64,000 nucleotides of DNA from Brevundimonas mediterranea (GCF_014196125.1 NZ_JACIDA010000001.1:744001-808000); one strand, 5' to 3'; numbered from the stretch's first letter, positions 35,170 through 44,631 are shown. Notes: a model not told the origin generated them from the sequence alone. Numbers and translations are program-made.

Positions 35170-37227
35170 TCACTCGGCGGCGATCTGGAAGGCGGCACCG
35201 TCCTGCTGCGTCTCGTCCAGCCACCCGGGCCGCGCCGTCCTCATGACGGCGGGAAGCCAGCCGGTTCCAGCCAGAAGCTGTTCGGCAGCCTCCGCCATCT
35301 CCGTTTTCTTCAAGCCCGCGATCCGCTCCGCCGCCGCCTCGCTGACCGCTTCCCGCACGGCGGCGAGGATGTGCGCCTTGGTGACGCGACCGAGATAGGC
35401 CCGCACCGTCGGCGTCCAGTGCGCCGTCATATCGAGCGCCACCGCCGTTGCGAGCTTCTCCGCCGTCGCATGGGCGTGGGGCTTCTTCTCCCAAGGCTGC
35501 TTCACGGCATTGACGGTGAGCGAGGCGCAATGGGCGAACAGCGCCATGACGCTGGCATGGTCCAGACCGGCCACGAAGCCCCAGAGGTCGGCCACGTCGC
35601 GCGGCATGTCCGCCGCCCATCCGACATGACGATCCGCCAGCGCCTTGCCCGCCGCCGTATCCTCGATACCGTCCGCATGACTGGCGAGAATGCCGCTGGT
35701 CGGGCGGATTTCGAGGCAGGCGGCATCCACTCCGCGATAGAAGGTCTGCGCCGCCAGCGTATGGGTCACGGCGATCAGCGCCATGTCCGGCTGCTCGCCC
35801 AGCGCAAGGCGAAGGCCCAGCGTCCGGTGCGAGGTCAGGTCGCGGATGAGAAGGTCCGACAGCGGCTTGCCCGCATCCCCGGCGTCCTCATCCTCGGCCT
35901 CCGACACGGGAACGGTGTTGCCGTCCGCATCATGGTCGCCGTCTTCGATGATCTCGCCATCGCTGTTGACGCGAACGCCGTCGATCACGCCGCCGCCTTC
36001 GCCGTCCGCATCCTCTTCGGTGTCCGGCTTCTCGTCCTCGGCCCGGATGAAGCCGCGCTCGATGCGGGCTTTCCCGTCATGGGAGAGAATGACGAACACA
36101 CCGCCACGCGCGATCTCGTCGGCATCATAGGCATGACGCAGGGCGTCGATCCGCTCGATCTCGGCTTCCAACTCCCCGAACCGCTGGTCCACGTCCTCGG
36201 GCAGTTCCTCGGCGCTGTCATACTGCTCGGTCAGCGCGTCATATTCGCCCTGCACGGCGGCATAGGCGGTCTCGTCTTCCTCCGACAAGGCCACCGGATG
36301 CGGATAGGTGCGGCGCAGACCGTTGCCGTGCGGGTAGTCGATATGGACCGAAGCCCATTTCCAGCCTTCCCCGGCCTTCACGCCCTCCGCGATTTCGTGC
36401 AGGTTCTCGATGACAAGCCGGTCGAGCAAGGCGGCGTCCTCATAGAAGCCGCCGCGATCCTCGGTGAACAGGTCGCGCAAGATCACGCCGCCCGCTTCTG
36501 TATAGGATTCCGCGCCGACGAACACCGCCCGCCGATCCGTCGCCGCGATGTGCATCCGGGTCAGGTCGCGGCGGATGGTCGAAGCGTCCTTGTTCCACGA
36601 CAGGTTTTCATAGACCTGCTCCTGCCGGGACGGATCGTCCACGATGGCGAAGGCCATCAACTGCTCCAACGTCAATTCACCATCTCGATAGACCTGCATC
36701 AGCTTGGGGCTGACAGCACCGAGGCGCATCCGCTGGCGCACGACATGCGCCGTCACCCCGAAGCGGGCGGCAATTTCCTCCGCGCCCCAACCGCGCGTTT
36801 CTGCCAACTCGCGGAAGCGCTCGAACTGATCGGCGGGCGAAAGGTCTTCGCGGGTGACGTTCTCGTCCAGACTGATTTCGCTGGCGTCGTTCACGGTGTC
36901 GATGACGCAGCGGATCGGCTCGGTCTTCTTGATCTGCTTGCGCTTGACGCGCAGCAACTGCGCCAGTCTCCGGCCTTCACCGATGCTGACGAGATAGAAG
37001 CCGGTCGCGGCTCCCTCCGTATCAAGCTCTGGCTCCACCACGAGGTTCTGCAGGATGCCCTTGGCGTGAATGCTCGCCGCCTTCGCTTCGATGGACGCCT
37101 CGCTGTGCGGGGTTTTCCGTGCGTTGTCGGGATGCTTCTTGAGCTTGTTGAGCGGGATGAACACCTCCGTGCCGGTCACGGTCACGGCGGCGGGTGTGTC
37201 GGTTGTCTCAATGGCAATGGTCGTCAT
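35170..37227 (-). CDS. Large ParB/RepB-like nuclease-domain protein
   Basis: The 685-residue protein has an N-terminal ParB/Sulfiredoxin-like domain: VFIPLNKLKKHPDNARK, then YLVSIGEGRRLAQLLR. It is followed by a KorB-like helix-turn-helix (RGWGAEEIAARFGVTAHVVRQRMRL). The middle 200-460 region is acidic, and the C-terminal part is helical. This form is a large plasmid/ICE ParB-like protein and not the chromosomal partition ParB. It has no ParA beside it. The ATG at 37227 has a TAGGAGCAAG ribosome-binding site. A structured-looking leader shared with the DUF932 gene precedes it. Confidence 0.87.
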   Translation of the reverse strand: MTTIAIETTDTPAAVTVTGTEVFIPLNKLKKHPDNARKTPHSEASIEAKAASIHAKGILQNLVVEPELDTEGAATGFYLVSIGEGRRLAQLLRVKRKQIKKTEPIRCVIDTVNDASEISLDENVTREDLSPADQFERFRELAETRGWGAEEIAARFGVTAHVVRQRMRLGAVSPKLMQVYRDGELTLEQLMAFAIVDDPSRQEQVYENLSWNKDASTIRRDLTRMHIAATDRRAVFVGAESYTEAGGVILRDLFTEDRGGFYEDAALLDRLVIENLHEIAEGVKAGEGWKWASVHIDYPHGNGLRRTYPHPVALSEEDETAYAAVQGEYDALTEQYDSAEELPEDVDQRFGELEAEIERIDALRHAYDADEIARGGVFVILSHDGKARIERGFIRAEDEKPDTEEDADGEGGGVIDGVRVNSDGEIIEDGDHDADGNTVPVSEAEDEDAGDAGKPLSDLLIRDLTSHRTLGLRLALGEQPDMALIAVTHTLAAQTFYRGVDAACLEIRPTSGILASHADGIEDTAAGKALADRHVGWAADMPRDVADLWGFVAGLDHASVMALFAHCASLTVNAVKQPWEKKPHAHATAEKLATAVALDMTAHWTPTVRAYLGRVTKAHILAAVREAVSEAAAERIAGLKKTEMAEAAEQLLAGTGWLPAVMRTARPGWLDETQQDGAAFQIAAE

Positions 37228-37243
37228 GGTCTTGCTCCTAATG

Positions 37244-37520
37244 GGCTTGGGTTTCCGCGCAGCGGGAGCGCCGCGCTGAAACCCTGCCCGTCGGCGAGAC
37301 CGGGGGGTGCAAGGGCCGGGGCGGCCGGGGTGGAGGGGGATCACCCGGCCTGCACAAGCGGATTTCCGTCATGACGGCTGTGATGAACATCGTATCCGCG
37401 CGGAAGGTCGGGGAGACCACCCCGGCCGGCGCGGTTTGCCGCGCTTCACCCTTGACCGCGCCAGGGGGCAGCGCCCCCAAGCAACCCGCCCGGCGTCAGC
37501 GTCAGCGGGAGCCGGGCAGA
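37244..37520 (-). promoter_or_regulatory. Conserved leader, copy B (before ParB-like gene)
   Basis: This region of about 280 bp lies directly upstream of the ParB-like gene and shares ordered sequence blocks with 30719-30951. It adds about 45 bp in the middle (37360-37405). The GGGGGCAGCGCCCCC palindrome near 37464-37478 can fold; copy A has a related GGGGGTGGAACCCC there. Conservation of paired elements would suggest a structured RNA or a shared operator. Confidence 0.6.
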
Positions 37521-37567
37521 CAATGAACTTTCTCTGATTTGGCCCCGAAGAATGAGCGAGGATTGAC

Positions 37568-37792
37568 TTATTGAGAGCCGACTTCGACCAGTAAACCCTT
37601 CAATCTATCAATATCTTTGATCAGGAACCCTTTAGCGCAATCCAAGCAATAATGATGTTTATCACCATCAGAGTTAATCGTAAGCCGACTGTCGCCCATG
37701 GATATGCGATGCTTGTCGCTATGCCGACAATTATGGGATTTACCGGCTTTCGTGATTTCCATGCTGACAATTAAAGAGCGTGCCCTAGCCAT
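37568..37792 (-). CDS. Small Cys/His (zinc-finger-like) protein
   Basis: The 74-residue protein has a HNCRHSDKH segment, then HHYCLDCAKGF about 25 residues later, suggesting a zinc-binding ribbon. It ends with a helix. The ATG at 37792 is preceded by GAAGGGGA and overlaps the helicase stop (37785) by 8 bp, so the two are probably translationally coupled. An alternative start upstream at 37861 lies inside the helicase gene and is less likely. It is the last member of the AAA-protease-helicase operon. No homologue is recognised. Confidence 0.6.
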   Translation of the reverse strand: MARARSLIVSMEITKAGKSHNCRHSDKHRISMGDSRLTINSDGDKHHYCLDCAKGFLIKDIDRLKGLLVEVGSQ

Positions 37793-39563
37793 TCCGAAGA
37801 TCCCCTTCAAACGCTTGAACCAGTTCAGACAATGCCCTATGCCCTTCATCCAGTTGCTCAAGGGTGAAGTTTTGCCGGTCGGCGTTGGCTCCTGCTACAT
37901 GCGCATTGACCCGGCGATGCAATTCCGAGACCGCCCAGGCATAATTTCTCTCTCGACGGCGGGGGTCTAAAGTTCGGCCGCCGGCATTCACGCCAAGACG
38001 ACCGAGGATTCCGCCGACTTCATTTTGAATACGTTCATTCAAAGACGCACGTCTGGCTTCGCGGCGATCTTGGCGCGTTGTTCGCAAACGCCGGATCTCT
38101 TGCGCAGCCTGGTCAGGAGTGACCCCCAATTCCGCGAGCTGCTGCAAAAGAACCATCGCTTGAGGATCGCCGATTGGCACCATGTCGGACGCGCGAACCC
38201 CACGCTCCTCCAGAATTTCCACGGGCGCAATTCCACCGCCTCCACCGGGCTCGCGCACGGCGACTTCACCGGTAAAATCGACGTCTTCAATTTCCGGCAG
38301 CAGGTCGGCAAAGAACCCCTGGTCCGCTTCACTGAACTGGCGAAAATCGTTCCATCTACGAGCGACATTTGCACCAACGTGAAAAACGACCACGCCTTGG
38401 CTGGTGGGGTGGCCAGGGCTATTTTGCTCAACTACTCTCATGATGCGGCCGATAAACTGAACGAAGGGACTCAGGTTCGCAAATATGCTTCCAACCATCG
38501 CCACCGCGAGATACTTATGGTCGAAGCCTTCACCCAACATTCTTGCTTGGACAATAACATCGAGATCGTGATTTTCGAGTTGCTGAAAAACACGATCATT
38601 CGCCTGACCCTCGCGGGAATGAACATAGGCTGCACGAAGCCCGCGAGCGCGGAACGCTTCCGTGATCTGAATGCAGTGATCGTAATTGACAGCCGAAGCG
38701 ATGATTTTGAGGCGCTGTTCGCCAGTGCTCTGCCGTAGCTGGCGCAGTTCGGCGATCGAATGATCAACAATTGAGGATAGGGTTTCATCCGACATGACGA
38801 TGCCACGGCGGAATTCAGCGTCCGTTTCGCCCAGGCGACGAACTTCTTCTGCATCTATGATGCGCTCTTGCCCGTCTGAACGGTCGACATAACGCAACTC
38901 CGTGGGACGTAACATCTTGGCCCGGAGACGTTTTACATAACCGGCTTCGATCGCCCTGAGGACTGGGAAGCTGTAGATTATGCGCCCTTCCATCAGCGCG
39001 CCGTCGGCGCGGGCGGGAGTCGCACTGAAGTTAACAACACGAGCATTCGGGAAGCGCCGCTTGACCTGCTGCCAGCTCGCTGCGGTGTTATGGTGTGCCT
39101 CATCCACAAGGATCATATCGAAGAAATCATCAGGGAGGGCATCAAGCCAACGATTTTCTTCACCGGCAATCTGCTGAATGTTCGCAACTGTTACGTCGGC
39201 GTGGAGGATGTCATCGACATTCACACGACCGCTTTCTACTATTGTGGTCTCGGGATATTGCTCCGATGCGCCAATGACGTGGCAGCGGTCATAAAAATTA
39301 GATTCGCTGTTTGCCCGAAGATCGTTGCCGAGCTGGGTTCTGATCCGCGTGCCGGGAGCAACCACAAGTGCGCGTTGACCTCGAAGCGCATAAGGTGCAA
39401 TCGCGATCAGGCCTGACTTCCCGCAACCAACAGGAAGAACTATCCCGACTTCTTGATCTGCGCCGACCTGCTGAAAGTGATCGTGGATCGCCGTAAATCC
39501 CTCCCTTTGAGGGATACGAAGCTGATTGTTGTCGTCGATCGCGACCTGCTGATTAAAAGGCAA
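37785..39563 (-). CDS. DEAH-box superfamily 2 helicase
   Basis: The 592-residue helicase begins with TTG (39563) behind AAGGGAGG. Walker A is VGCGKSG at residues 45-51, motif II DEAHH at 154-158, and motif III SATPAR near 182. The C-terminal helicase domain has the VIVQARMLGEGFD and QFIGRIMR segments. An extra C-terminal region of about 150 residues is charged and helical (RRLRTTRQDRREARRASLNE). It resembles restriction-type or defence SF2 helicases, but no nuclease domain is visible. It lies 28 bp after the protease gene in a four-gene operon. Confidence 0.85.
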   Translation of the reverse strand: MPFNQQVAIDDNNQLRIPQREGFTAIHDHFQQVGADQEVGIVLPVGCGKSGLIAIAPYALRGQRALVVAPGTRIRTQLGNDLRANSESNFYDRCHVIGASEQYPETTIVESGRVNVDDILHADVTVANIQQIAGEENRWLDALPDDFFDMILVDEAHHNTAASWQQVKRRFPNARVVNFSATPARADGALMEGRIIYSFPVLRAIEAGYVKRLRAKMLRPTELRYVDRSDGQERIIDAEEVRRLGETDAEFRRGIVMSDETLSSIVDHSIAELRQLRQSTGEQRLKIIASAVNYDHCIQITEAFRARGLRAAYVHSREGQANDRVFQQLENHDLDVIVQARMLGEGFDHKYLAVAMVGSIFANLSPFVQFIGRIMRVVEQNSPGHPTSQGVVVFHVGANVARRWNDFRQFSEADQGFFADLLPEIEDVDFTGEVAVREPGGGGGIAPVEILEERGVRASDMVPIGDPQAMVLLQQLAELGVTPDQAAQEIRRLRTTRQDRREARRASLNERIQNEVGGILGRLGVNAGGRTLDPRRRERNYAWAVSELHRRVNAHVAGANADRQNFTLEQLDEGHRALSELVQAFEGDLRNG

Positions 39564-39590
39564 TCTATCCTCCCTTGATTTTCTTTTCTA

Positions 39591-42092
39591 TTAGACCCGT
39601 GGCGTAATGCGCGCTGCCGTCCGAATGTCAGCAATCTGTGTACCAATCGCCTGAAGGCTTTGGCGCATGTCGTTGAAGACCGGCTTTTCCGCCTCTGGGT
39701 CGCTGATGGTCAGAATCGCGGTGAAGGGCACGCCTCCCTCCGGCATCACCTCTCCAGCGCGGGTGAGATACTCAACAAACAGTCGCCAGTTCGACGAAGG
39801 CCCAACTCCCTGCGGGAAGGTCTTGGCGTGGACCTTTACAGGACTCCATTTCAGGTCATGTTCGATTAGCTCCGCCTCGACCGCTGGAGATTCACGCGAA
39901 GACGGGAGGTAAAGCGGTTCAAGTCGGCCCTTCCATTTGCCCTCGTCCTGCTCCTGCTGCAGGACGGCATTCACGTTGACCCGGACGAACTCGGAACCGA
40001 ACCGGGCATCCAATGGAGGCGTGGAAACGAGCGTGAGCTTTGCCCGCCCTCGGCATTTGCCGCCAGGTCCGACCAAGGACGCCGGCCATGGAAAGCGGAA
40101 ATTGATCTGCTGGCCGTGCTGGATACGCGAGGCGAAGACCAGGGTAATTGAATGATCGCCCGTCTCCAGAATACGTTCGGCAGACGGCGGCATTCCGAAG
40201 CCGACAAGGTGCCTTGCCACCGGCGCCAGCATTTTCGGGCGCAAGGGTTCTGGAATTTCTGCGTGGTGGACGAGCAAACCAATGAGGGTTTCACGAGAGA
40301 CCTCGCCCTCGATGGCATGGTCGAGGACCGCTGCTGTCTTGGCGACCAAAGGCGAGGCGTAGCTGGTGCCGCAACCGTCAATTACTGTTCCATCTGGAAG
40401 GATGGAGAAGAGACCATGCCCGAGTGTCGCGTGCTGCGTACCCGCTCCGCCGATATGGGCAAGGTCGGGTTTCCCGCCGGACCGAAGCCCAGGCCCCCGA
40501 CGGCTAAAACGGGCTGGGGCGAACGGCAAGCAACCGCTGTGCCCTGCTGGATTCAGGGCCGCAACGGCAACATTTCTTGCGCTCTCCGCTGGCGTCAAGA
40601 GCCCGTCGTTTCGCGCAAGGGCGAGGTTGGAAAGGGCCGTTGCCGCGTCGCCCGGCCACTCCGGCCGAAGGTCTTGTGGCTGAATATTACCGGCGGATAT
40701 GAAAACGACCGCATTGTTCTCTTCGGCAATCTGGTCGAGTCGGACCGCATGTGGGCTGTAGCGATCGGGTGCGGCGGGCTGAAGGATGTTCAGACTCATA
40801 TTGAAGATACGCACGCCGTGCCGTGCCCGCGCATCCGCAACAGCCGCATCCATCTCATCGAAGAACTGCGGGAGGCCACCCGAATAGTATGATGCGAAGG
40901 CCCCAGCCTTCTGCTCATTTGGGAAGACGGCCACGTCAACCAGTTCCGTTCCGTCGGGTTCGGGGCAAGTCTCCGCACCATTGATACCGGCTCCAGCGAC
41001 TGCAAGCCCGCCAATGAACGTGCCATGGGATAGATCCATGTCTTCGTTGGCCAGTACGTCCCATCGATCGATAACCCAGTCAGCCAACGCCGGGCTTATC
41101 CCGCCGTCGATGATGCCCATCCTTGGATGAGTTCTGCGGCTATCGCGAACGGGCATAACCGCCTGAGTTGGTCGAATGCGGGCCGGCGTTGCCGGGCGAG
41201 CAGAGCGGACCACGATGCCGGGCAACTCGATTCGTCGGACTAAGGGATGCTTGTCTAGGAACGCCAGCAAGCGGCTGTGGTGCTGAACATTCGGGTCGAA
41301 TGGAGCAAGCTCACGGCGTTCCTTCGATGACACGCTCGTCAGCCGTAGAACGGCACCATCTCCGGCTCGGTCCAAGCGCACGGAAAGCATCGGAAGGCGC
41401 TGTCGCCAATTAGGCAGACGCTCCACTGACAAACTTTGTTCAAGGGCGTTGAAGCCGGCAACGAAGGACTCGACCAGACGTCTGTGCGCAGGGTCGAGGC
41501 GATCCCATTCGGCACGCGGAGGCAGAACGTCGAACAACTCGACCTGATACCCGCTTCCCGTCATCGGATTGGCGAGCCATGCAACAGCCTCTTCGACCGA
41601 AAAATTGCGCTTGTCGGAAGCGCCATAGAGTTCGATCCGGTCGATTGCTCCCGTCTCGCTCTTTTGCGCCGAGGGGTTCGGCACGTCTTTCCCTTTTTTC
41701 TCGTCGTAACGCATTCTTGTTTGCGTTTCGGCTTTAGCAATTTCGGCTTTCACCAGCGCCAAAGCCGATGGGCGGCCTTCCACAATCATCACGCCGAGAT
41801 CTCCACCCCCGACTACGGGCACCCGATCACTTCGAAACAACGCCCCCACTGGTCGGTGACTCTTCGCCCAGGCATCGCGTTTGAGGATGACCTTGACGTA
41901 GCCAATCGGTCCCTGTGCTTGCGCGGAAAGAACCCCGGAAATGGTGTCTATCTGCTCGATCAGTGTTGCCTTGTGAGCCCCAAATTCCCGATCGCGGTGA
42001 GCGAAAAAGTCCTTGCGGCCCCCGCCGCCGCCTGCCTCTCGGGCTTCCTCATAATTGTCCGGATTGAGGACGATCTGGATCGGACTAGCCAT
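39591..42092 (-). CDS. Subtilisin-like S8 protease with long N-terminal region
   Basis: The 833-residue cytosolic serine protease has no signal peptide. The catalytic triad is intact: Asp329 in MGIIDGG, His356 in LSHGTFIGG and Ser577 in GCGTSYASP, with oxyanion Asn469 in ISAGN. About 320 residues precede the catalytic domain and about 230 follow it (beta-rich), too long and too acidic-basic mixed for a simple propeptide. It is encoded right after an AAA+ ATPase with an 8-bp overlap. AAA+/S8 protease pairs recur in bacterial genomes, often near defence genes; the target is unknown. The DEAH helicase follows. Confidence 0.87.
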   Translation of the reverse strand: MASPIQIVLNPDNYEEAREAGGGGGRKDFFAHRDREFGAHKATLIEQIDTISGVLSAQAQGPIGYVKVILKRDAWAKSHRPVGALFRSDRVPVVGGGDLGVMIVEGRPSALALVKAEIAKAETQTRMRYDEKKGKDVPNPSAQKSETGAIDRIELYGASDKRNFSVEEAVAWLANPMTGSGYQVELFDVLPPRAEWDRLDPAHRRLVESFVAGFNALEQSLSVERLPNWRQRLPMLSVRLDRAGDGAVLRLTSVSSKERRELAPFDPNVQHHSRLLAFLDKHPLVRRIELPGIVVRSARPATPARIRPTQAVMPVRDSRRTHPRMGIIDGGISPALADWVIDRWDVLANEDMDLSHGTFIGGLAVAGAGINGAETCPEPDGTELVDVAVFPNEQKAGAFASYYSGGLPQFFDEMDAAVADARARHGVRIFNMSLNILQPAAPDRYSPHAVRLDQIAEENNAVVFISAGNIQPQDLRPEWPGDAATALSNLALARNDGLLTPAESARNVAVAALNPAGHSGCLPFAPARFSRRGPGLRSGGKPDLAHIGGAGTQHATLGHGLFSILPDGTVIDGCGTSYASPLVAKTAAVLDHAIEGEVSRETLIGLLVHHAEIPEPLRPKMLAPVARHLVGFGMPPSAERILETGDHSITLVFASRIQHGQQINFRFPWPASLVGPGGKCRGRAKLTLVSTPPLDARFGSEFVRVNVNAVLQQEQDEGKWKGRLEPLYLPSSRESPAVEAELIEHDLKWSPVKVHAKTFPQGVGPSSNWRLFVEYLTRAGEVMPEGGVPFTAILTISDPEAEKPVFNDMRQSLQAIGTQIADIRTAARITPRV

Positions 42093-43290
42093 TATTCACA
42101 CCCCCATCGACTTTACTCGCCTGCCGCCCAAGCTGACGACTTACGGTCGATTTATCCCGCCCCGCGATCTCGCCGATGTCAGCCATTGAAAATGCGAGAA
42201 TGGGGTCGTCGCGCATTGCCCGGAACAGAGTCGCAGGATCGTCAAACAACAGCGTTCGACGCTCACTCTGAATGCGGGCCGCGTTGAGCGTTGCAAATTG
42301 GCGAAGTGTGTCCAGCAACCCCCGTCGATCGTCCTCACGAACCGTGGTGGCCTTCTTGTATGTTCTCACCAGCGCTTCGATCTCCGCTCCGGTCGAACCT
42401 TCGGTGAACCACGCAATAAGACGTAGATGGCTGTCGGGAGCCGTTACCGGCGGCATAAACATGGCGGCGATCGCCTTCCGCACCTCAAAGTCCGGCTTGG
42501 GGATCTCAAGCTGAACCTCGAAACGGCGCCAGACCGCTGGATCAAGCAGCTTCGGGTGATTGGTGATTCCGATCGTCAATCCGATATTCTGTCTAACATC
42601 GAGATTTTGGAGAAGCGCATTCACCACGCGCTTTATCTCGCCGACTTCCTGCGGATCGTCGCGGACTTTTGCAATCGCGTCGAACTCATCAAGCAGGAGG
42701 ACACAACGATAGCGATTGGCGAATGCGAAGAGATTTCCAATATTGCGTGCTGTCGTTCCAAGGAACGAGGAAACAAGACCATCCAGCTTCACGAGGACAA
42801 CGGGCAATTCCAGCCTGCGAGCCACCCAAAGGGCCAGTCGTGTCTTCCCCGTGCCGGGCGCCCCGTAGATCAAACACGTCTTTGAAGGCACGATATCGAC
42901 GGTCGCGAGCGCCTCGAAATCGGTCCACTCATCGACAATCGTCCCGACAGCCTGCGTCACAGTCGAATTGAAGAGCGGGGCCGCTCCCTCGACTTCAGAC
43001 GGAAAAATGATCTCTGCCAAGGCGGCAGCCGTTTCACGATCGACAGGAACCGGTGTGTTGCGGCCCAGCGTCTCACCGGACAGGTTCGCTCGGGAGCGTT
43101 CGATTCGGCTCGGAGCCATCTCCTTTAGACGCTCCGCCGTGGAAAGAATCCCCGCGAGCGATGCCGCTTGTTTTTCCTCACCATCCTTGGCGAGGGCCTC
43201 CTTTAGCCGCTCGACTTGTTTGCGCAGCGCGGGCGTTGGCTCGCCCATTGCTGCCCGACATAGGGCTTGAATAATTGAAAAGTGCTCCAT
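42085..43290 (-). CDS. AAA+ ATPase paired with S8 protease
   Basis: The 401-residue protein has an N-terminal helical region rich in charged residues (about 1-95). A classic AAA+ module follows, with Walker A GAPGTGKT at 143-150, Walker B CVLLLDEFDA near 196-205 and a sensor region around NALLQNLDVRQNIGLTIGITNHP. The C-terminal part has a short helix-turn-helix-like stretch (FSMADIGEIAGRDKSTVSRQLG), unusual for such ATPases and possibly DNA-binding. It is the first gene of the operon, with operator-like repeats right upstream. It probably unfolds or presents substrates, or senses a trigger for the protease (inference). Confidence 0.85.
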   Translation of the reverse strand: MEHFSIIQALCRAAMGEPTPALRKQVERLKEALAKDGEEKQAASLAGILSTAERLKEMAPSRIERSRANLSGETLGRNTPVPVDRETAAALAEIIFPSEVEGAAPLFNSTVTQAVGTIVDEWTDFEALATVDIVPSKTCLIYGAPGTGKTRLALWVARRLELPVVLVKLDGLVSSFLGTTARNIGNLFAFANRYRCVLLLDEFDAIAKVRDDPQEVGEIKRVVNALLQNLDVRQNIGLTIGITNHPKLLDPAVWRRFEVQLEIPKPDFEVRKAIAAMFMPPVTAPDSHLRLIAWFTEGSTGAEIEALVRTYKKATTVREDDRRGLLDTLRQFATLNAARIQSERRTLLFDDPATLFRAMRDDPILAFSMADIGEIAGRDKSTVSRQLGRQASKVDGGVNNG

Positions 43291-43307
43291 GCGCCCCGCT
43301 CACGATC

Positions 43308-43402
43308 TGATGCATAACTGATACCGTATGATGCATATAGACCGTCATGAGGTGCGCGTCAAAGGATTTTTGTTGCACATTGATGCAGTTCGGGTGCATC
43401 AA
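43308..43402. promoter_or_regulatory. Four TGATGCA sites upstream of the AAA/S8/helicase operon
   Basis: Two direct copies, TGATGCATAA (43308-43317) and TGATGCATAT (43329-43338), lie just before the AAA gene. Further upstream an inverted pair, TTGATGCA-7 bp-TGCATCAA, lies at 43380-43402. Clustered half-sites in a promoter region indicate an operator. The HTH-like end of the AAA protein makes autoregulation possible. Confidence 0.65.
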
Positions 43403-43557
43403 CGCGGCAAGCCGTTGCGCTTTCTCCTGGAAAGCAGGCGCGCATTTCGGAATGGCCGTTGGATGGACCGGGGTTGAGAATAGTTTGAGACGGAACGAAC
43501 CAGCCTGATCGAAGAGAAAATGATCTTAAAATTGACTTGTGTTTTTGGAGGATCGAA

Positions 43558-43761
43558 ATGACGAAGGTCTCAACGACAACTTCTTATGTCGATTTTGATG
43601 GCGACTACGGTTCTGTGGATGGAGTCGAAGTTACATGTGGGCGATGTGGGCACTCTAAGGAAAGTTTTGGAACGGACGAGCCATCTCTAAAACGATGCGC
43701 TTACCTTTTGCGCGAGAACTGTCCGCGAGCAGAAAATAACTATTACGAAGTTAACCCATGA
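43558..43761 (+). CDS. Small CxxC protein
   Basis: The 67-residue protein starts at the ATG at 43558, behind TTGGAGGATCGAA. It contains EVTCGRCGHSKESFG and later single cysteines in KRCAYLLRENCPR, suggesting a small zinc ribbon. It is divergent from the AAA/S8/helicase operon, 155 bp beyond the operator region. It could belong to the same module or regulate it; no family name is known to me. Confidence 0.65.
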   Translation: MTKVSTTTSYVDFDGDYGSVDGVEVTCGRCGHSKESFGTDEPSLKRCAYLLRENCPRAENNYYEVNP

Positions 43762-44034
43762 CCGAAGCGGTCCCGGGCGCGCGCCATAGACCATGGCTGT
43801 TCGACCAGCCACGCCGTCCCGTAGAGATCAATGCTTGGTCCCTAGCCGCGGTCAAAAGGCGGCGTCAGAGGGCTATAGCGTAGACGTAGTGCTCATCATC
43901 GTCTGGCGCGGCCCGCCATCCTGTCGATTTTACGCTATGATGCGATGATGTGCGCGATAGCTACGCAAACGCCGCCCATTTCTCGTACCTTCGATCCGCG
44001 CTTGTCGATGGGACTGCCCACAAGACCCGTGTTT

Positions 44035-44541
44035 TCAGTCTTGCGCCTTTTGCCACGTCCGAATTCGGGCTCGGGCGTTGGCGTAAACGGACGAGGTATT
44101 GAACTGAATCATACGACCCTTGGTCCATTTCCCGTACCAAGCCCGGCCATAGAGTTCCTCATCTGACCGGGCCGTGATCGTCACGATCAGTCCTGCCTTC
44201 GCATCCTCCAGACGGGCGAGCAGTTCATGCCATTCGATTGCGTTGCAATCGGCGTAGAATTTCTGCGCCAGCAGGCCGAGTTGGTTCCATTTGAAACTGA
44301 CCTCGGGATAGTCCACCGGTTCATCCCGGTCGTCGCGATCCAGCCATTTCAGAACCAACTCGTTCCATCCAACCAGATAGGCCACCAGATCGGCCGGGCT
44401 CATGGTGGTTCCGTCGGCGTGCCCCTCCATCGTGGCCTCACGTGCGCGGTTCGGCGGAATTTTTGCTAAATCCGCCATCAGCTTTGCGAACGTCGTCGTA
44501 ATGGCGGTCAGCAATTCCACCTTTGAGGTTGGAACAGCCAT
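44035..44541 (-). CDS. ClbS/DfsB-type four-helix bundle protein
   Basis: The 168-residue protein resembles the ClbS/DfsB (DUF1706) family: SKVELLTAITTTFAKLMADL at the start, SPADLVAYLVGWNELVLKWL in the centre, then WNQLGLLAQKFYADC and a WYGKWTKGRMIQFNTSSVYANARARIR end. Family members include the colibactin self-resistance protein ClbS and damage-inducible DinB-like folds. The role here is unknown. The ATG at 44541 has an AAGGAG ribosome-binding site. It lies at the edge between accessory DNA and the core genome. The 270 bp to its left show no gene. Confidence 0.75.
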   Translation of the reverse strand: MAVPTSKVELLTAITTTFAKLMADLAKIPPNRAREATMEGHADGTTMSPADLVAYLVGWNELVLKWLDRDDRDEPVDYPEVSFKWNQLGLLAQKFYADCNAIEWHELLARLEDAKAGLIVTITARSDEELYGRAWYGKWTKGRMIQFNTSSVYANARARIRTWQKAQD

Positions 44542-44631
44542 AAGGCTCCTTCCCATATAAGCATCGATCTTCGAAATGATCCGCCCAACTCGGCTGGCCA
44601 TTTGCCGAGCGATCCCCCTGACCGCCTCGCT

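Noticed and set aside
35371..37374. Plus-strand 667-codon frame opposite the ParB-like gene
   Set aside because: No recognisable domains, and it lies fully antisense to a protein with clear ParB and HTH motifs.
44602..44631. Attachment site at the accessory/core border
   Set aside because: No tRNA gene or direct repeat could be recognised near the border within the window.
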